From assembly GCA_963780635.1 (NCBI GenBank), contig CAWACW010000015.1:434001-498000 (forward strand): DNA of 64,000 bases. Direction: 5' to 3'. A model generated the notes under the pieces. It had not been told where the DNA came from. It saw only the letters and a program-made list of their open reading frames with translations, and made no database searches. This stretch comes from DATEPR01 sp963780635. Its GTDB lineage: Bacteria; Actinomycetota; Actinomycetes; Mycobacteriales; Pseudonocardiaceae. Made by a program: the position numbers and the translations under genes. Below are positions 51,405 to 60,108 of the stretch, in pieces; position 1 is the stretch's first letter, and each line of letters opens with the position of its first letter.

Positions 51405-51790
51405 TCCGTTGAGTGGGCGATTCGCGCATGGCCGACTACCGGACTGGGCGTTCACCTGTCGCGAAACTCGCGTGCCGTCCGGCTGGCGGTCGGCTCGCGA
51501 CATGTCGACCGCTGGAGGGGAATCTCACGATCACGAACGTCGCGTGTCGGCCCTTGGATGGCCACGTCGTAGTCAGTCAACCGGCGGGTAAGTGGTTCAC
51601 CCGGCGTCAACTCGCAGTGCCGATCGACCGGTGGTCGGCTCGCGACATGTCGACCGCTCGACGGGAACCCCACGATCACGAACATCGCCTGTCGGCCCTT
51701 GGATGGCCACGTCATGGTCAGTCAACCGGCGGGCGGGTGGTTCACCCGCCGTGAACTCGCATTGTCGATCGGCCGGTGGCTGGGTTGCGG
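51405..51790. repeat. 145-bp tandem repeat, two full copies plus partial ends
   Basis: CGGCTCGCGACATGTCGACC starts a unit at 51491 and again at 51636. Partial units lie before and after, so the array spans about 51405-51790. Each unit includes CGACATGTCG and a GTTCACCCG...AACTCGC segment that, read on the minus strand, recalls the GAGTTGACCC start of the 4.7-5.8 kb monomers. No gene is supported in this interval. Confidence 0.75.
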
Positions 51791-51907
51791 TTTGGTGGAC
51801 GGTGAGTGGCCAACTCGGACGGACGCGATCTGGGTGCGGATGTCAACAGGTCACTGTGAATGGGCTTTTCTTGTCAGCGATCAACTGCGCTCCCTACGCT
51901 GACATGC

Positions 51908-52579
51908 ATGCGCCACCACAGGATGCCGATGATCGCCGCGCTGGCCGCAGCTTTGCTCGCCACCACAGTCGCGACCACCCTCGCCGTCGGAACCGCGGCG
52001 GCGGGCACCCGCCACTCGATCGTCACCGCCGACTCGCCGTCAACCGGCGCACCTGTCGTCGGCGGCGGTAGCTGGATCACCAACAAGGACAACGGTTACT
52101 ACCTCGGCCGTGCCCTGCCCGGCACCACGTTCGACGACGAGGTGACCGACTCCGCGAACTGGCACTTCGGCCGCGCCTTCAACCCCGACATGTGCGGCTG
52201 GGTCATGCCCGGCTCGATGGGCGCCGAGGTCGACACCGTCGCCGACTCCTGCTCGGCCGCCACCATGAGCGACCTCTCGCACCGCCTCACCATCGGCAAG
52301 GACTTCAACGCGATGGCCCACCTGGCCACCGACGGCACCTCCGCCACCACCAACGGCTGCACGCTGTTCTTCAACTACTTCGTCGGCACCAACTTCGCAG
52401 GGGGCGCCAACGGTGGCCACTGGGCGAACCCCGCCGGGACCGTCAGCGCCACCGTCGCCTACCGCTTCACCACTCTGGACAGCCAGGCCGCCGTCGTCCG
52501 CGACCCGGCCCTCGGCTGGGGCTTCGTGCCACTCAGCTGCGTGAACCGGCCGAGCGCACTGTTCAACGACAACGACTGA
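51908..52579 (+). CDS. Secreted protein of unknown function
   Basis: 223 residues. A typical Sec signal (MRHHRMPMIAALAAALLATT to AVGTAAAG, cleavage near residue 33) leads to a secreted domain rich in Trp, Gly and Cys: GGGSWITNKDNGYYLGRALP, NWHFGRAFNPDMCGWVMPGS, ADSCSAATMSDLSHRL, NGCTLFFNYFVGTNFAGGAN. The four Cys could form two disulphides. No family was recognised, although the opening resembles other small extracellular actinobacterial proteins. The start at 51908 is chosen over an overlapping ATG at 51904 by frame. It stands alone between repeats and a permease remnant. Confidence 0.8.
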   Translation: MRHHRMPMIAALAAALLATTVATTLAVGTAAAGTRHSIVTADSPSTGAPVVGGGSWITNKDNGYYLGRALPGTTFDDEVTDSANWHFGRAFNPDMCGWVMPGSMGAEVDTVADSCSAATMSDLSHRLTIGKDFNAMAHLATDGTSATTNGCTLFFNYFVGTNFAGGANGGHWANPAGTVSATVAYRFTTLDSQAAVVRDPALGWGFVPLSCVNRPSALFNDND

Positions 52580-52584
52580 CGCGG

Positions 52585-52856
52585 GGCCGAGTGCAGTCCC
52601 GTCTGGATGGTCGAGTGCGCCGGTATCGGTGCGGCCGGTAAGGGCCACAGGTACACGTTCCGGGTCGTGATGAACGACAGGGTCGCCACGGCGCCCAGCG
52701 CTGGCCACAACAGCGGCAGCACGACGTGCCACAACGTCCGCATCGAGGTGGTGCCGTCCCACTGCGCCGCCGCGAACAGGTCCTCCGGGATCCCCCGCAG
52801 GTGCTGCCGCAACAGCAGAACCGCCAGTGCGTAGAAGGGAAGCTGGGTCTGCTGCG
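52585..52856 (-). pseudogene. Fragment of an ABC sugar-transporter permease
   Basis: A minus-strand frame reads QLPFYALAVLLLRQHLRGIP, then EDLFAAAQWDGTTSMRTLWH, VVLPLLWPALGAVATLSF and NVYLWPL. The EAA-type loop (EDLFxAAxxDG...LPLLWPAL) is the hallmark of MalG-type permeases. Only about 90 residues are present: the N-terminal helices and the true C-terminus are gone. It abuts the stop of the MBL-fold gene, which is a possible deletion joint. Confidence 0.7.
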
Positions 52857-52858
52857 GA

Positions 52859-53689
52859 TCACGGTCGGGGTCTATCGGATCGGACGGAAAACCGGGCGTT
52901 CGGTGACGCGAGATGGACTGGGCCGCCGAAGGTCGCGACGGCCCGCTGCCTGCTCGCCGCCAGCCACGCCGGATCGGCGGAACTGAAGTGGGTCAACACT
53001 AGTTGGCCCACCCTGGCGGCCTCGGCGACGGCGGCGGCGTCCTGCGCGCACAGGTGGCCGTGCGGGCCCGGATCGGACTCGGTCAGGGTGCATTCGGCCA
53101 GCAGCAGGTCGGCGCCGGTGGCCAGGGTGTGCAGGGCGGGCGTCCGGCCGGTGTCCCCGGTGTACGCGAGCGTGCCCTCGGCCGTGCTGACCCGGACACC
53201 GCAGTTGGGGGCGGCGTGCGCGAGCCGGGTCAGGCCGATCTCCGCGTCGCCGACGGTGAACGTGTCGCCTTCGCGGTACTCGTGGACGTCGAAGGCGAGC
53301 TCGAAGGCCCGGTCCAGTGCGGGTGCCGTGGTCACAGGGAACAGCGCCGCGAGCCGGTGGAATAGCGGCGCGGAGCCGGCGGGCACGTACAGCGGCACCC
53401 GGCGAAGCCGCACGGAGGTCTGCGGCGGCTCACCGGGAGCCGGGTAGCGCAGGCCGGCGGTGAGCAGCGTCTTCCCGATGGGCAGCAGGTCGTAGCAGTG
53501 GTCCAGGTGGACGTGCGTGATCACGATCGCGTCCAGCGTGTCCGGTCGTGTGACACCGCTCAACGCCATCGCCACGCCAGGTCCGCAGTCCAACAGGACC
53601 CGCGTGGTGCCGGTGGTGACCAGGTAGCCGGAACTGGCCTGGCCGTCGGCGGGCATGCCGGACCGGCAGCCCAGAATCGTCAGGTTCAC
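52859..53689 (-). CDS. MBL-fold metallohydrolase (RNase Z/phosphodiesterase-like)
   Basis: About 276 residues. Metallo-beta-lactamase fold with the metal motif THVHLDHCYDLLPIGKTL (HxHxDH, ~residue 60), GTLAYTGDTGRTPAL with the bridging Asp, and ECTLTESDPGPHGHLCAQDA plus LTHFSS near the end. The start VNLTILGCRSGMPADGQASS resembles cyclic-phosphodiesterase/RNase Z-like enzymes; the substrate is unknown. GTG 53689 is preferred; TTG 53725 would add 12 residues. It is 63 bases downstream of the LysR gene on the same strand. Confidence 0.87.
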   Translation of the reverse strand: MNLTILGCRSGMPADGQASSGYLVTTGTTRVLLDCGPGVAMALSGVTRPDTLDAIVITHVHLDHCYDLLPIGKTLLTAGLRYPAPGEPPQTSVRLRRVPLYVPAGSAPLFHRLAALFPVTTAPALDRAFELAFDVHEYREGDTFTVGDAEIGLTRLAHAAPNCGVRVSTAEGTLAYTGDTGRTPALHTLATGADLLLAECTLTESDPGPHGHLCAQDAAAVAEAARVGQLVLTHFSSADPAWLAASRQRAVATFGGPVHLASPNARFSVRSDRPRP

Positions 53690-53752
53690 GACGCCAGCAT
53701 CGGGCGCGATCCCGTTGCCGGACAACGCCGAACTGCCTCATCGACGATTGCC

Positions 53753-54631
53753 TCACGCAATCGTCAGGCAGGAAAGGAAGCTCCGGGCCGCGGGTGTCGG
53801 TGCAAGGGCAGGCCACACGACGGACACGTCCAGCACCGGCTCCGGGTCGAGCAGCGCGATGGCGTGCAGGCCCATCCCGGCCGCCTCTGCCGCGCGGAGG
53901 GCGGATGCGAACCCGACCACTGTGCCGGTGGCCACGACCATCGCGGTCGCCATCGAGTCGTCCACTTCGCCGGCCACGGTGAGCGGGGTGCCGCCGCGCC
54001 GGGCGGCCTCGGTCAGCGCGTCGTACGCGGCCGTGCTGAGGTCGCGGTCGAACAGGATGCAGGGGTGCCCGGCCAGTTCGGCGAACGTGATCTCGGTGCG
54101 TCCGGACAGGGGGTGGCTCCCGCCGACCAACGCCATCAGGGACGTGCGGAACGCGGTGCGGCTCGCGTAGTACGGCTCGGTCGGCGTGCCGAAGACGAGC
54201 GCCACGTCCAGCTCGCCTGCCGCGAGGTCGGTCAGCTGCGGCCCGGAACGCTTCTCCACCAGCACCGGCCGCAGCCGCGGATGGGTGCGGGCGAGCTGGT
54301 TGAGCGTCGGCGGCAGTACCCGCCTGCCTGCCGGGTAGTTGAATCCGACGCGGACCGTGCCGGCGTGCCCGGCGGCCACCTCCCGGGTCAGCTCGACCGC
54401 GTCACGCAGGTCGTCCAGCAGCCTGCGGGCCTGTGACCGGAAGACCTCGCCCGCGCCGGTCAACCTCACCTGGTGCGGTCCCCGGTCGACCAGCCGCACG
54501 CCGACGGACCGTTCCAGCCGTTGCAGGTGCTGGCTCAGCGACGGCTGGGAGATGTGCAGCCGCGCGGCGGCACGGCCGAAGTGCAGCTCGTCGGCGATGG
54601 CCAGGAACGACTCGACGTGACGCAACTCCAT
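53753..54631 (-). CDS. LysR-family transcriptional regulator
   Basis: 292 residues. It starts MELRHVESFLAIADELHFGR, with the HTH recognition part AAARLHISQPSLSQHLQRLE. The co-inducer domain follows from about residue 92 (GTVRVGFNYPAGRRVLPPTL, VALVFGTPTEPYYA). It lies 20 bases downstream of an MFS transporter gene on the same strand, which is unusual for LysR proteins (normally divergent from a target). It may therefore be cotranscribed with the transporter and regulate something else, or respond to its substrate. Confidence 0.92.
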   Translation of the reverse strand: MELRHVESFLAIADELHFGRAAARLHISQPSLSQHLQRLERSVGVRLVDRGPHQVRLTGAGEVFRSQARRLLDDLRDAVELTREVAAGHAGTVRVGFNYPAGRRVLPPTLNQLARTHPRLRPVLVEKRSGPQLTDLAAGELDVALVFGTPTEPYYASRTAFRTSLMALVGGSHPLSGRTEITFAELAGHPCILFDRDLSTAAYDALTEAARRGGTPLTVAGEVDDSMATAMVVATGTVVGFASALRAAEAAGMGLHAIALLDPEPVLDVSVVWPALAPTPAARSFLSCLTIA

Positions 54632-54650
54632 GTGTGGTCACGCTATGCCG

Positions 54651-56066
54651 CTAACGTGACCGCCCGCCCAACGAACGGCGGCGCGCGGGAATCACCCAGA
54701 CCAGCCCACTGGCCGCGGCCAGGGCGGCCATGGCCCACCAGGTGCGGTGGAAGTCCAGCACGCTGGTCGCTCGCGTGCCCAGCACCGCGACGAACATGCT
54801 GATGCCCAGCACCGCGCCCAGTTGCCGGATACTCGAGTTCACGGCGGAACCGACCGCGTACTGGCCGGGCAGCAACTCCTGCGTGGCCGCCACGCTCTGC
54901 ACCGGCAACGTCATGCCGATGCCGATCCCGAGGACCACGGCACCCGGCAGCCACTCTGCCAGCCAGTGCGGCTGCGGGCCTACGACCAGCGCGAACCACA
55001 TCATGCCCAGCGTGAACAGCGTGGCCCCGGTGATCAGCACGGGCCGCAGACCGATCCGGCCGGACAGTCGCCCGGCGTAGCGGGCGACCAGCGCGACGAG
55101 CAGCGGGCTCGGTGCCATCGCCAGCGCCGCGCGCAGCACCGAATAGTGCCAGGTGGTCTGCAGGAAGATCACGTTGCCGAGCAGCATCGCGTAGAACGCG
55201 GTGCTGAACAGGATGGTCGCGACGGCAGTCAGCCGGTACAGCCGCACCCGGAGCAACTCCAGATCCAGCACCGGTCGTGTGCTGCGACCGGTACGCCACA
55301 CGAACACCGGCAGCAGTAGCACGGCCAGCGCGAACCCGCCGAGCACCCGCGGGTCGCCCCATCCCCGGTCCGGGCCCTCGATGACCGCGAAGCTGAGGGC
55401 GGCGGGCACCGCGGCGATCAGCAGCACGCCGACGGGATCGGGCAGGCCGTGGGCCGATGGGTCACGGGACTCGTGCAGCAGCCGCCAGCCGACGCCGACG
55501 ATGAGCGCGCAGATGGGCACGTTGACCAGGAACACCCAGCGCCAGTCGGCGTACTCGGTGAGCAGCGCGCCGATCGTCGGCCCCAGCGCGGCGGCGGCAC
55601 CGCCCATCGCGCCCCACGTGCTGACGGCGACGTGCCTGCGTGCCGCCGAGAACTCGGGCAGGATCAGCGCCAGTGACGACGGCAGTACCAGCGCGCCGAA
55701 GATCGCCTGCAACGCCCGCCCGGCGATCAGCACGCCGGGGTTCGGCGCCGCGCCGCACAGCGCGCTCGTCGCGGCGAAGCCGATCAGCCCGATGAGGAAC
55801 ATCCGGCGGCGGCCGAAGATGTCGGCGAGCCGGCCGGCCGGGATCAGCATCGCGGCGAACACCAGGCTGTACGCGTTGAGCACCCAGGACAGGTGGCCGG
55901 TGGTGGTGTGGAAACCGCGGCTGATCGTCTCGAACGCCACATTGACGATCGTGGTGTCCAGGAACACCACGAACACGCCGAAACTGCCCAGAATCAGGAT
56001 CAGCACGGCCCTGCGCTGCGCGGCGACCGAGGTGGCGACCGGTGAGTCGACTTTTACAACTGACAC
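54651..56066 (-). CDS. MFS drug-efflux transporter, DHA2 (14-helix) family
   Basis: 471 residues with about 14 predicted membrane helices. The first helix is AVLILILGSFGVFVVFLD with the DHA2 motif D1-type LDTTIVNVAFETI. Motif A is GRLADIFGRRRMFLIGL, and the antiporter motif C region is WGAMGGAAAALGPTIGALL. It belongs to the EmrB/QacA subfamily of proton-coupled multidrug exporters. GTG 56066 is taken as start (TTG 56072 is an alternative). It is divergent from an HxlR-type repressor 53 bases away, which probably controls it, and is followed by LysR. Confidence 0.92.
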   Translation of the reverse strand: MSVVKVDSPVATSVAAQRRAVLILILGSFGVFVVFLDTTIVNVAFETISRGFHTTTGHLSWVLNAYSLVFAAMLIPAGRLADIFGRRRMFLIGLIGFAATSALCGAAPNPGVLIAGRALQAIFGALVLPSSLALILPEFSAARRHVAVSTWGAMGGAAAALGPTIGALLTEYADWRWVFLVNVPICALIVGVGWRLLHESRDPSAHGLPDPVGVLLIAAVPAALSFAVIEGPDRGWGDPRVLGGFALAVLLLPVFVWRTGRSTRPVLDLELLRVRLYRLTAVATILFSTAFYAMLLGNVIFLQTTWHYSVLRAALAMAPSPLLVALVARYAGRLSGRIGLRPVLITGATLFTLGMMWFALVVGPQPHWLAEWLPGAVVLGIGIGMTLPVQSVAATQELLPGQYAVGSAVNSSIRQLGAVLGISMFVAVLGTRATSVLDFHRTWWAMAALAAASGLVWVIPARRRSLGGRSR

Positions 56067-56119
56067 CGACAAACCGTAGCAAGGGTAGATCGCAAAACAC
56101 AACCTACTACACTGGCAGC

Positions 56120-56602
56120 ATGGCACACGTCGACTCCGACCCGCTGACCGGCACCGCCCTGACCATGACCGAGCAGCCACAGCGGCCCCGGCCCTGCTCG
56201 ATCGCGGCAGCACTGCAGGTCGTCGGGGAACGGTGGACGCTGCTCGCGGTCCGCGAGCTGAGCTACGGCGTGCACCGGTTCGACCAGATCGCCGCGTACA
56301 CGGGCGCGACCCGGGACATCCTCGCCGGCCGGCTGCGCAAGCTGGAAGCGGCAGGCGTGGTGGAACGCCGCCAGTACTCCGAGCACCCGCCGCGCTACGA
56401 GTACCACCTGACACCGGCGGGCGAACAGCTGTACCCGATCCTGGGGTCGCTCGCGGAATGGGGCGACCGGTGGGCGGTCGAGCGCCCCGCCGTGAAGTTC
56501 CGGCACAGCTGCGGCCACGAGATGCACGTCGACCACCTGTGCCACGAGTGCGGCCAGCCGGTCACGCGCGACTCCGTCGAACTGGTCGCGAACCGCCGCT
56601 GA
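56120..56602 (+). CDS. HxlR-family regulator with C-terminal zinc-ribbon-like tail
   Basis: 160 residues. The HxlR winged helix spans ~25-125: RPCSIAAALQVVGERWTLLA (Cys in the usual redox position), VRELSYGVHRFDQIAAYTGA, RDILAGRLRKLEAAGVVERR and YEYHLTPAGEQLYPIL. The C-terminus adds HSCGHEMHVDHLCHECGQPV, with Cys/His spacing like a small zinc ribbon, seen in a subgroup of HxlR proteins. It is divergent from the MFS exporter and likely represses it. ATG 56120. Confidence 0.9.
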   Translation: MAHVDSDPLTGTALTMTEQPQRPRPCSIAAALQVVGERWTLLAVRELSYGVHRFDQIAAYTGATRDILAGRLRKLEAAGVVERRQYSEHPPRYEYHLTPAGEQLYPILGSLAEWGDRWAVERPAVKFRHSCGHEMHVDHLCHECGQPVTRDSVELVANRR

Positions 56603-56608
56603 CCAGCG

Positions 56609-56638
56609 GGGTCGCCGCCCGGGAGCGAGCGGCGACCC
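56609..56638. terminator. Bidirectional terminator between convergent genes
   Basis: A perfect 10-bp stem (GGGTCGCCGC / GCGGCGACCC) with a 10-base loop lies between the ends of the HxlR gene (56602) and the phosphatase gene (56647). Confidence 0.75.
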
Positions 56639-56646
56639 ACTGGCGA

Positions 56647-58227
56647 TCAGCCGTCGGAACGGCGCCGCTGCAGGGTGAACTTCTCGAAGACGGACAGTTC
56701 ACCGGAGGGCTTGTTCACGTTGAAGTACGTGACGAACATCTGCGTGGTGTCACCGGGGTGACGGCCGGGATCCACGGTGAACGCGGCGAACCCGTACGGG
56801 TGCTCCAGGTCGCGCACCGCGCTCCAGACGACCTCCTCCTTGGTGAAGGTCGAGACGCGCTTGCCGGTGGCCGGGTCTGCGGTCGCCGACACCGCGGTGA
56901 TGACCTTGCCGGTGCCGTCCTTGAAGAAGGCCCCGTTCGTGGTGCCGGAAACCCCGCCGCCGCCGAGGATCATGTGCACGGTGCCGTGCGCGGAGTCGAT
57001 GACGTCGGTGCGCGAGGACACCGGGTTCGGCGTCAGGGTCTCGCTGCCGGACACCACACCGCGCACGGCCAGCGAGCGCTCGTAGTCGTGCTCGTGCCCG
57101 CACAGCACCAGGTCGACGCTGTACTTGTCGAACAGCGGGCCGTACTTCTGGCGCAGCCCGAGGTCGGCGCCGTTGGCGTCGGACGAGCTGACCATCACCT
57201 GGTGCATCGCGACGACGATCCAGTCGATGTCGCGCGAGCGGCGCGCGAAGGCGAGCTGCTGCTCCAGGAACTTCAGCTGCCTGCCGCCGGAGTAGCCGTT
57301 GATGTAGACGTCACCGCCGTCCTGCAGGCAGTTGTCGTCGTTCTGCAGCACGATCACGTGCACCGAGCCGACGGTGAACGAGTACCAGAGGCCGGCCAGC
57401 TCGGGCTCGTTCTCGGTGGAGGGCACCTCGAAGTACGCCTGGAAGGCGTCCAGGCCGATCGGGCCGTTGCTGCTGCTCGATCTCGTGGTTGCCGGCGGCG
57501 GGCATCCACGGGCGGAAGCGCGCGGACCGCGTGTTGTTGGTGAAGAAGTTGTTCCAGGTCCGGACGCGGTCGACGTCCAGGTTGGCGTAGCAGAGGTCGC
57601 CGTTGAGCAGGTGGAACAGCGGGGCAACGGTCTCGATGCCGGTGACGATGTCCTTCGTGGCGGGCGTGGAGTTGGCGTCCAGGCCGACCGTGCCGTCGGG
57701 CGCCCAGGTGACCTGCGGGGCGGACTGGTCGCCGAAGCTGGTGAACGTGAACGGGGCCCGTCCGGTCGGGGCGGTGCGGAAGGTGCCCGCGTCCGGCGTC
57801 GCGCCGTCGTGCTGGACCGCGTAGATGTACTCGGTGTCGGGCCGCAGGTCCGTCGATCAGCGCGTGGTGGATGAACACGGTGCGACCGGACGTGCCGTCG
57901 ACGTAGGTCCGGGTCTGCGCGAGCGCGCTCGCGCCGAAACCGCCGTCCAGCGTGCCGTAGACGACCCTCGGCTTGCTGACCGAGCCGTCGGTGATCCAGG
58001 ACGCCGACCATCTGGCGGGCCGGGTCACGGCCGAAGGTCAGGTGCAGGCCCTGGACCGGCGTGGCACCGCTGCCCACGGTCGGCGAGACGTGGCGGGACG
58101 TGGCCGCGGCCGCCGGTGTGGCGCCCAATAACGGCGCTGCGGCCGCACCGGCGCTTGCCGCGCCGATCAGGCCGAGCACACCGCGGCGGGAGACTGTCTT
58201 GTTCGTCGGGGCGTCGTCGTCTGACAT
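56647..58227 (-). pseudogene. Secreted purple-acid-phosphatase-like metallophosphoesterase, three frameshifts
   Basis: The product spans three reading frames. It opens with MSDDDAPTNKTVSRRGVLGL, a twin-arginine signal (SRRGVLG) ending at ATPAAAA, and runs to FGRDPARQM. It continues in a second frame from about 58003 (ASWITDGSVSKPRVVYGTLD, the fibronectin-like N-domain of purple acid phosphatases). From about 57848 it is in a third frame (LRPDTEYIYAV, TSFGDQSAP, LLNGDLCYAN, AAGNHEIEQ, with metal ligands Asp, Asn, His). From about 57478 it returns to the first frame (YGPLFDKYSVDLVLCGHEHD). Each switch is explained by one extra base. All metal motifs survive, so either recent inactivation or sequencing errors are possible. 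It follows pstB. Confidence 0.8.
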
Positions 58228-58348
58228 GGCTGCTCCTCGGCTCGGGATCGTCCAGACCTTCCCAGGATCGGGCGAAGCCGCCGTGAACGGCGACCGACGG
58301 ACGGATGAAACAGTGCAGGCAGCCGGTCCACATCGTCCACAGTGGAAT

Positions 58349-59171
58349 TCAGCCGAAGCGGCCGTTGACGTAGTCGGCGGTGCGCGGGTCCTGCGGCTGG
58401 TCGAACATGGCGTCCGTCGGGCCGTGCTCGACGATGTAGCCGGGCGTGCCCTGCTCGGCCAGGAAGAACGCGCACTGGTCGGACACCCGGGCCGCCTGCT
58501 GCATGTTGTGCGTGACGATCACGATCGTCACCTCGGCCACCAGCTCGCCGATGGTCTCCTCGATCACCCGGGTCGAGGTGGGGTCGAGGGCCGAGCACGG
58601 CTCGTCCATCAGCAGCACCCGGGGCCGGATCGCCAGCGACCGGGCGATGCACAGCCGCTGCTGCTGCCCGCCGGACAGCGCGCCGCCGGGCTGGCGCAGC
58701 CGGTCCCGCACCTCCTTCCACAGGCCCGCCTTGGTCAGGCACTCCTCGACGAGGTCGTCCTTGCCCGCCTTGGTGGCCTTGCGCCCGGTCAGCTTCAGGC
58801 CGGCGACCACGTTGTCGTAGATCGACATGGCCGGGAACGGGTTCGGCTTCTGGAACACCATGCCGATCTGGCGGCGGGCGTCGGTGAGCCGCCGCGACGG
58901 GTCGTAGATGTCGACGCCGTCGAGCAGCACCTCGCCGGCCAGCGACGCGGACGGGATCAGCTCGTGCATCCGGTTGAGGATGCGCAGGAACGTCGACTTG
59001 CCGCAGCCGGACGGGCCGATCAGCGCGGTGACCTCGCCCGGCCGCCATCGTCAGCGACACGCGGTCGAGCACCTGGTGGTCGCCGAACCACGCCGTGATG
59101 TCCCGCGCCTCCAGGCCGCCCAGCGTCTTGCCGACGCCGGGCGCGCGCATCGTGCTCACTGCTTCGCTCAT
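58349..59171 (-). CDS. pstB: Phosphate ABC transporter ATP-binding protein PstB (apparent frameshift)
   Basis: ATPase of the high-affinity phosphate importer. The start MSEAVSTMRAPGVGKTLGGL and EARDITAWFGDHQVLDRVSL are in one frame. After MAAG the frame breaks at a GGG run near 59040. The next frame carries Walker A GPSGCGKST, then VLLDGVDIYDPSRRLTDARR, the signature ALSGGQQQRLCIARSLAI and Walker B VLLMDEPCSALDP. The C-terminus HGPTDAMFDQPQDPRTADYV is typical for PstB. Removing one G restores a ~273-residue protein. pstC and pstA are not between it and the surface genes, so they should lie outside the window or elsewhere. It sits 7 bases downstream of the sortase-like gene. Confidence 0.85.
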
Positions 59172-59178
59172 CGCATCC

Positions 59179-60108
59179 TCACAACAGGTTGATCAGCAGG
59201 TCGGACGCTTGGTTGGCGCCGGCGAGCCCGAAGAAGCCGAGTACCGGCACGGCGACGATCCAGACCTGCCAGCGACCCCATCGGATGCGCGCCCAGGTGA
59301 TCAGTACCGCGGCGGCCACCAGGGCCTGGCCCCACAGCACCAGCGGGAACCACGCTGCCGGGTCACCCGCCAGCGGGTTCTCCTCGGGCGGCAGCGTGGC
59401 GTGCGTGAGCACCAGACCCGCGGCAGGCTGGGTCGGCGTGACCTGGTCGGCGTCGACGCGCAGCACCCCGGTGGGCAGGAACTGCGGACCGTCGGCGGTG
59501 ACGAGTTCGAGCCTGCCCTTGCCGCTGCCGAGTACCGGCGGTTCCGGGTCGCCAGCGCGGCGCACGTCGAGCACCCGGAACCGGGACACGCCCTGGCCGG
59601 TGGTGACGGTGATCGTGTCGCCGGGATTGAGCTCGAACAGCCTGCCGAAGGGGCCGCCGTAGGTCGCGGCCCGGCCCATGATCTCGGAGATGCCGGCCTG
59701 GCCGGGGAACACCGAGTCCCGCAGGTGCCCAGGCCCGGACTGCAGCACAGCGCCGGTCGTGCCCTCGAACACCACGTCCTTGACGTTCAGCGCGGGAATG
59801 GCCAGCACGGCCACCGGCGCGCCGAGAGCCAGCAGCTGGTGCGGGTCGCCCGGCACGGTCGGCCCGACGGGCGCGGTGGCCTGCGCGAGCTGCGTACGGA
59901 AGTCGGCGTACGCGGTGAGCTGCGCCCGGTCGAAGCGCAGGTCGGACAGGTAGCCGAGGTACACCCCGAACCCCAGCAGCGTCGCCGCGAAGATCAGCAG
60001 CGCGGTCGAGATGACCTGGTGCGCCGCGGATCTCGGCTTGCGCGGCCGCGCGGGCGCCGGGTCCGGCTGCGCCGGTGGGGCTTGCGGTGGCGTCTGGACG
60101 AGCGTCAT
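59179..60108 (-). CDS. Sortase-fold membrane protein lacking catalytic Cys and His
   Basis: 309 residues. A Pro-rich cytoplasmic start, one membrane helix (VISTALLIFAATLLGFGVYL, ~residue 33), an extracellular sortase beta-barrel (~90-235), and at the C-terminus two further helices (WFPLVLWGQALVAAAVLITW and VWIVAVPVLGFFGLAG). The barrel has class E/F sequence character (VLAIPALNVKDVVFEGTT, GPGHLRDSVFPGQAGISEIM). However, the position of the usual TLxTC motif reads RLELVTADGPQF (Cys replaced by Ala), and the AGHR motif position reads MGRAATYG (His replaced by Arg). It should not be a transpeptidase. It is coupled to the sorting-signal protein (ATGA overlap) and precedes pstB. Confidence 0.8.
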   Translation of the reverse strand: MTLVQTPPQAPPAQPDPAPARPRKPRSAAHQVISTALLIFAATLLGFGVYLGYLSDLRFDRAQLTAYADFRTQLAQATAPVGPTVPGDPHQLLALGAPVAVLAIPALNVKDVVFEGTTGAVLQSGPGHLRDSVFPGQAGISEIMGRAATYGGPFGRLFELNPGDTITVTTGQGVSRFRVLDVRRAGDPEPPVLGSGKGRLELVTADGPQFLPTGVLRVDADQVTPTQPAAGLVLTHATLPPEENPLAGDPAAWFPLVLWGQALVAAAVLITWARIRWGRWQVWIVAVPVLGFFGLAGANQASDLLINLL

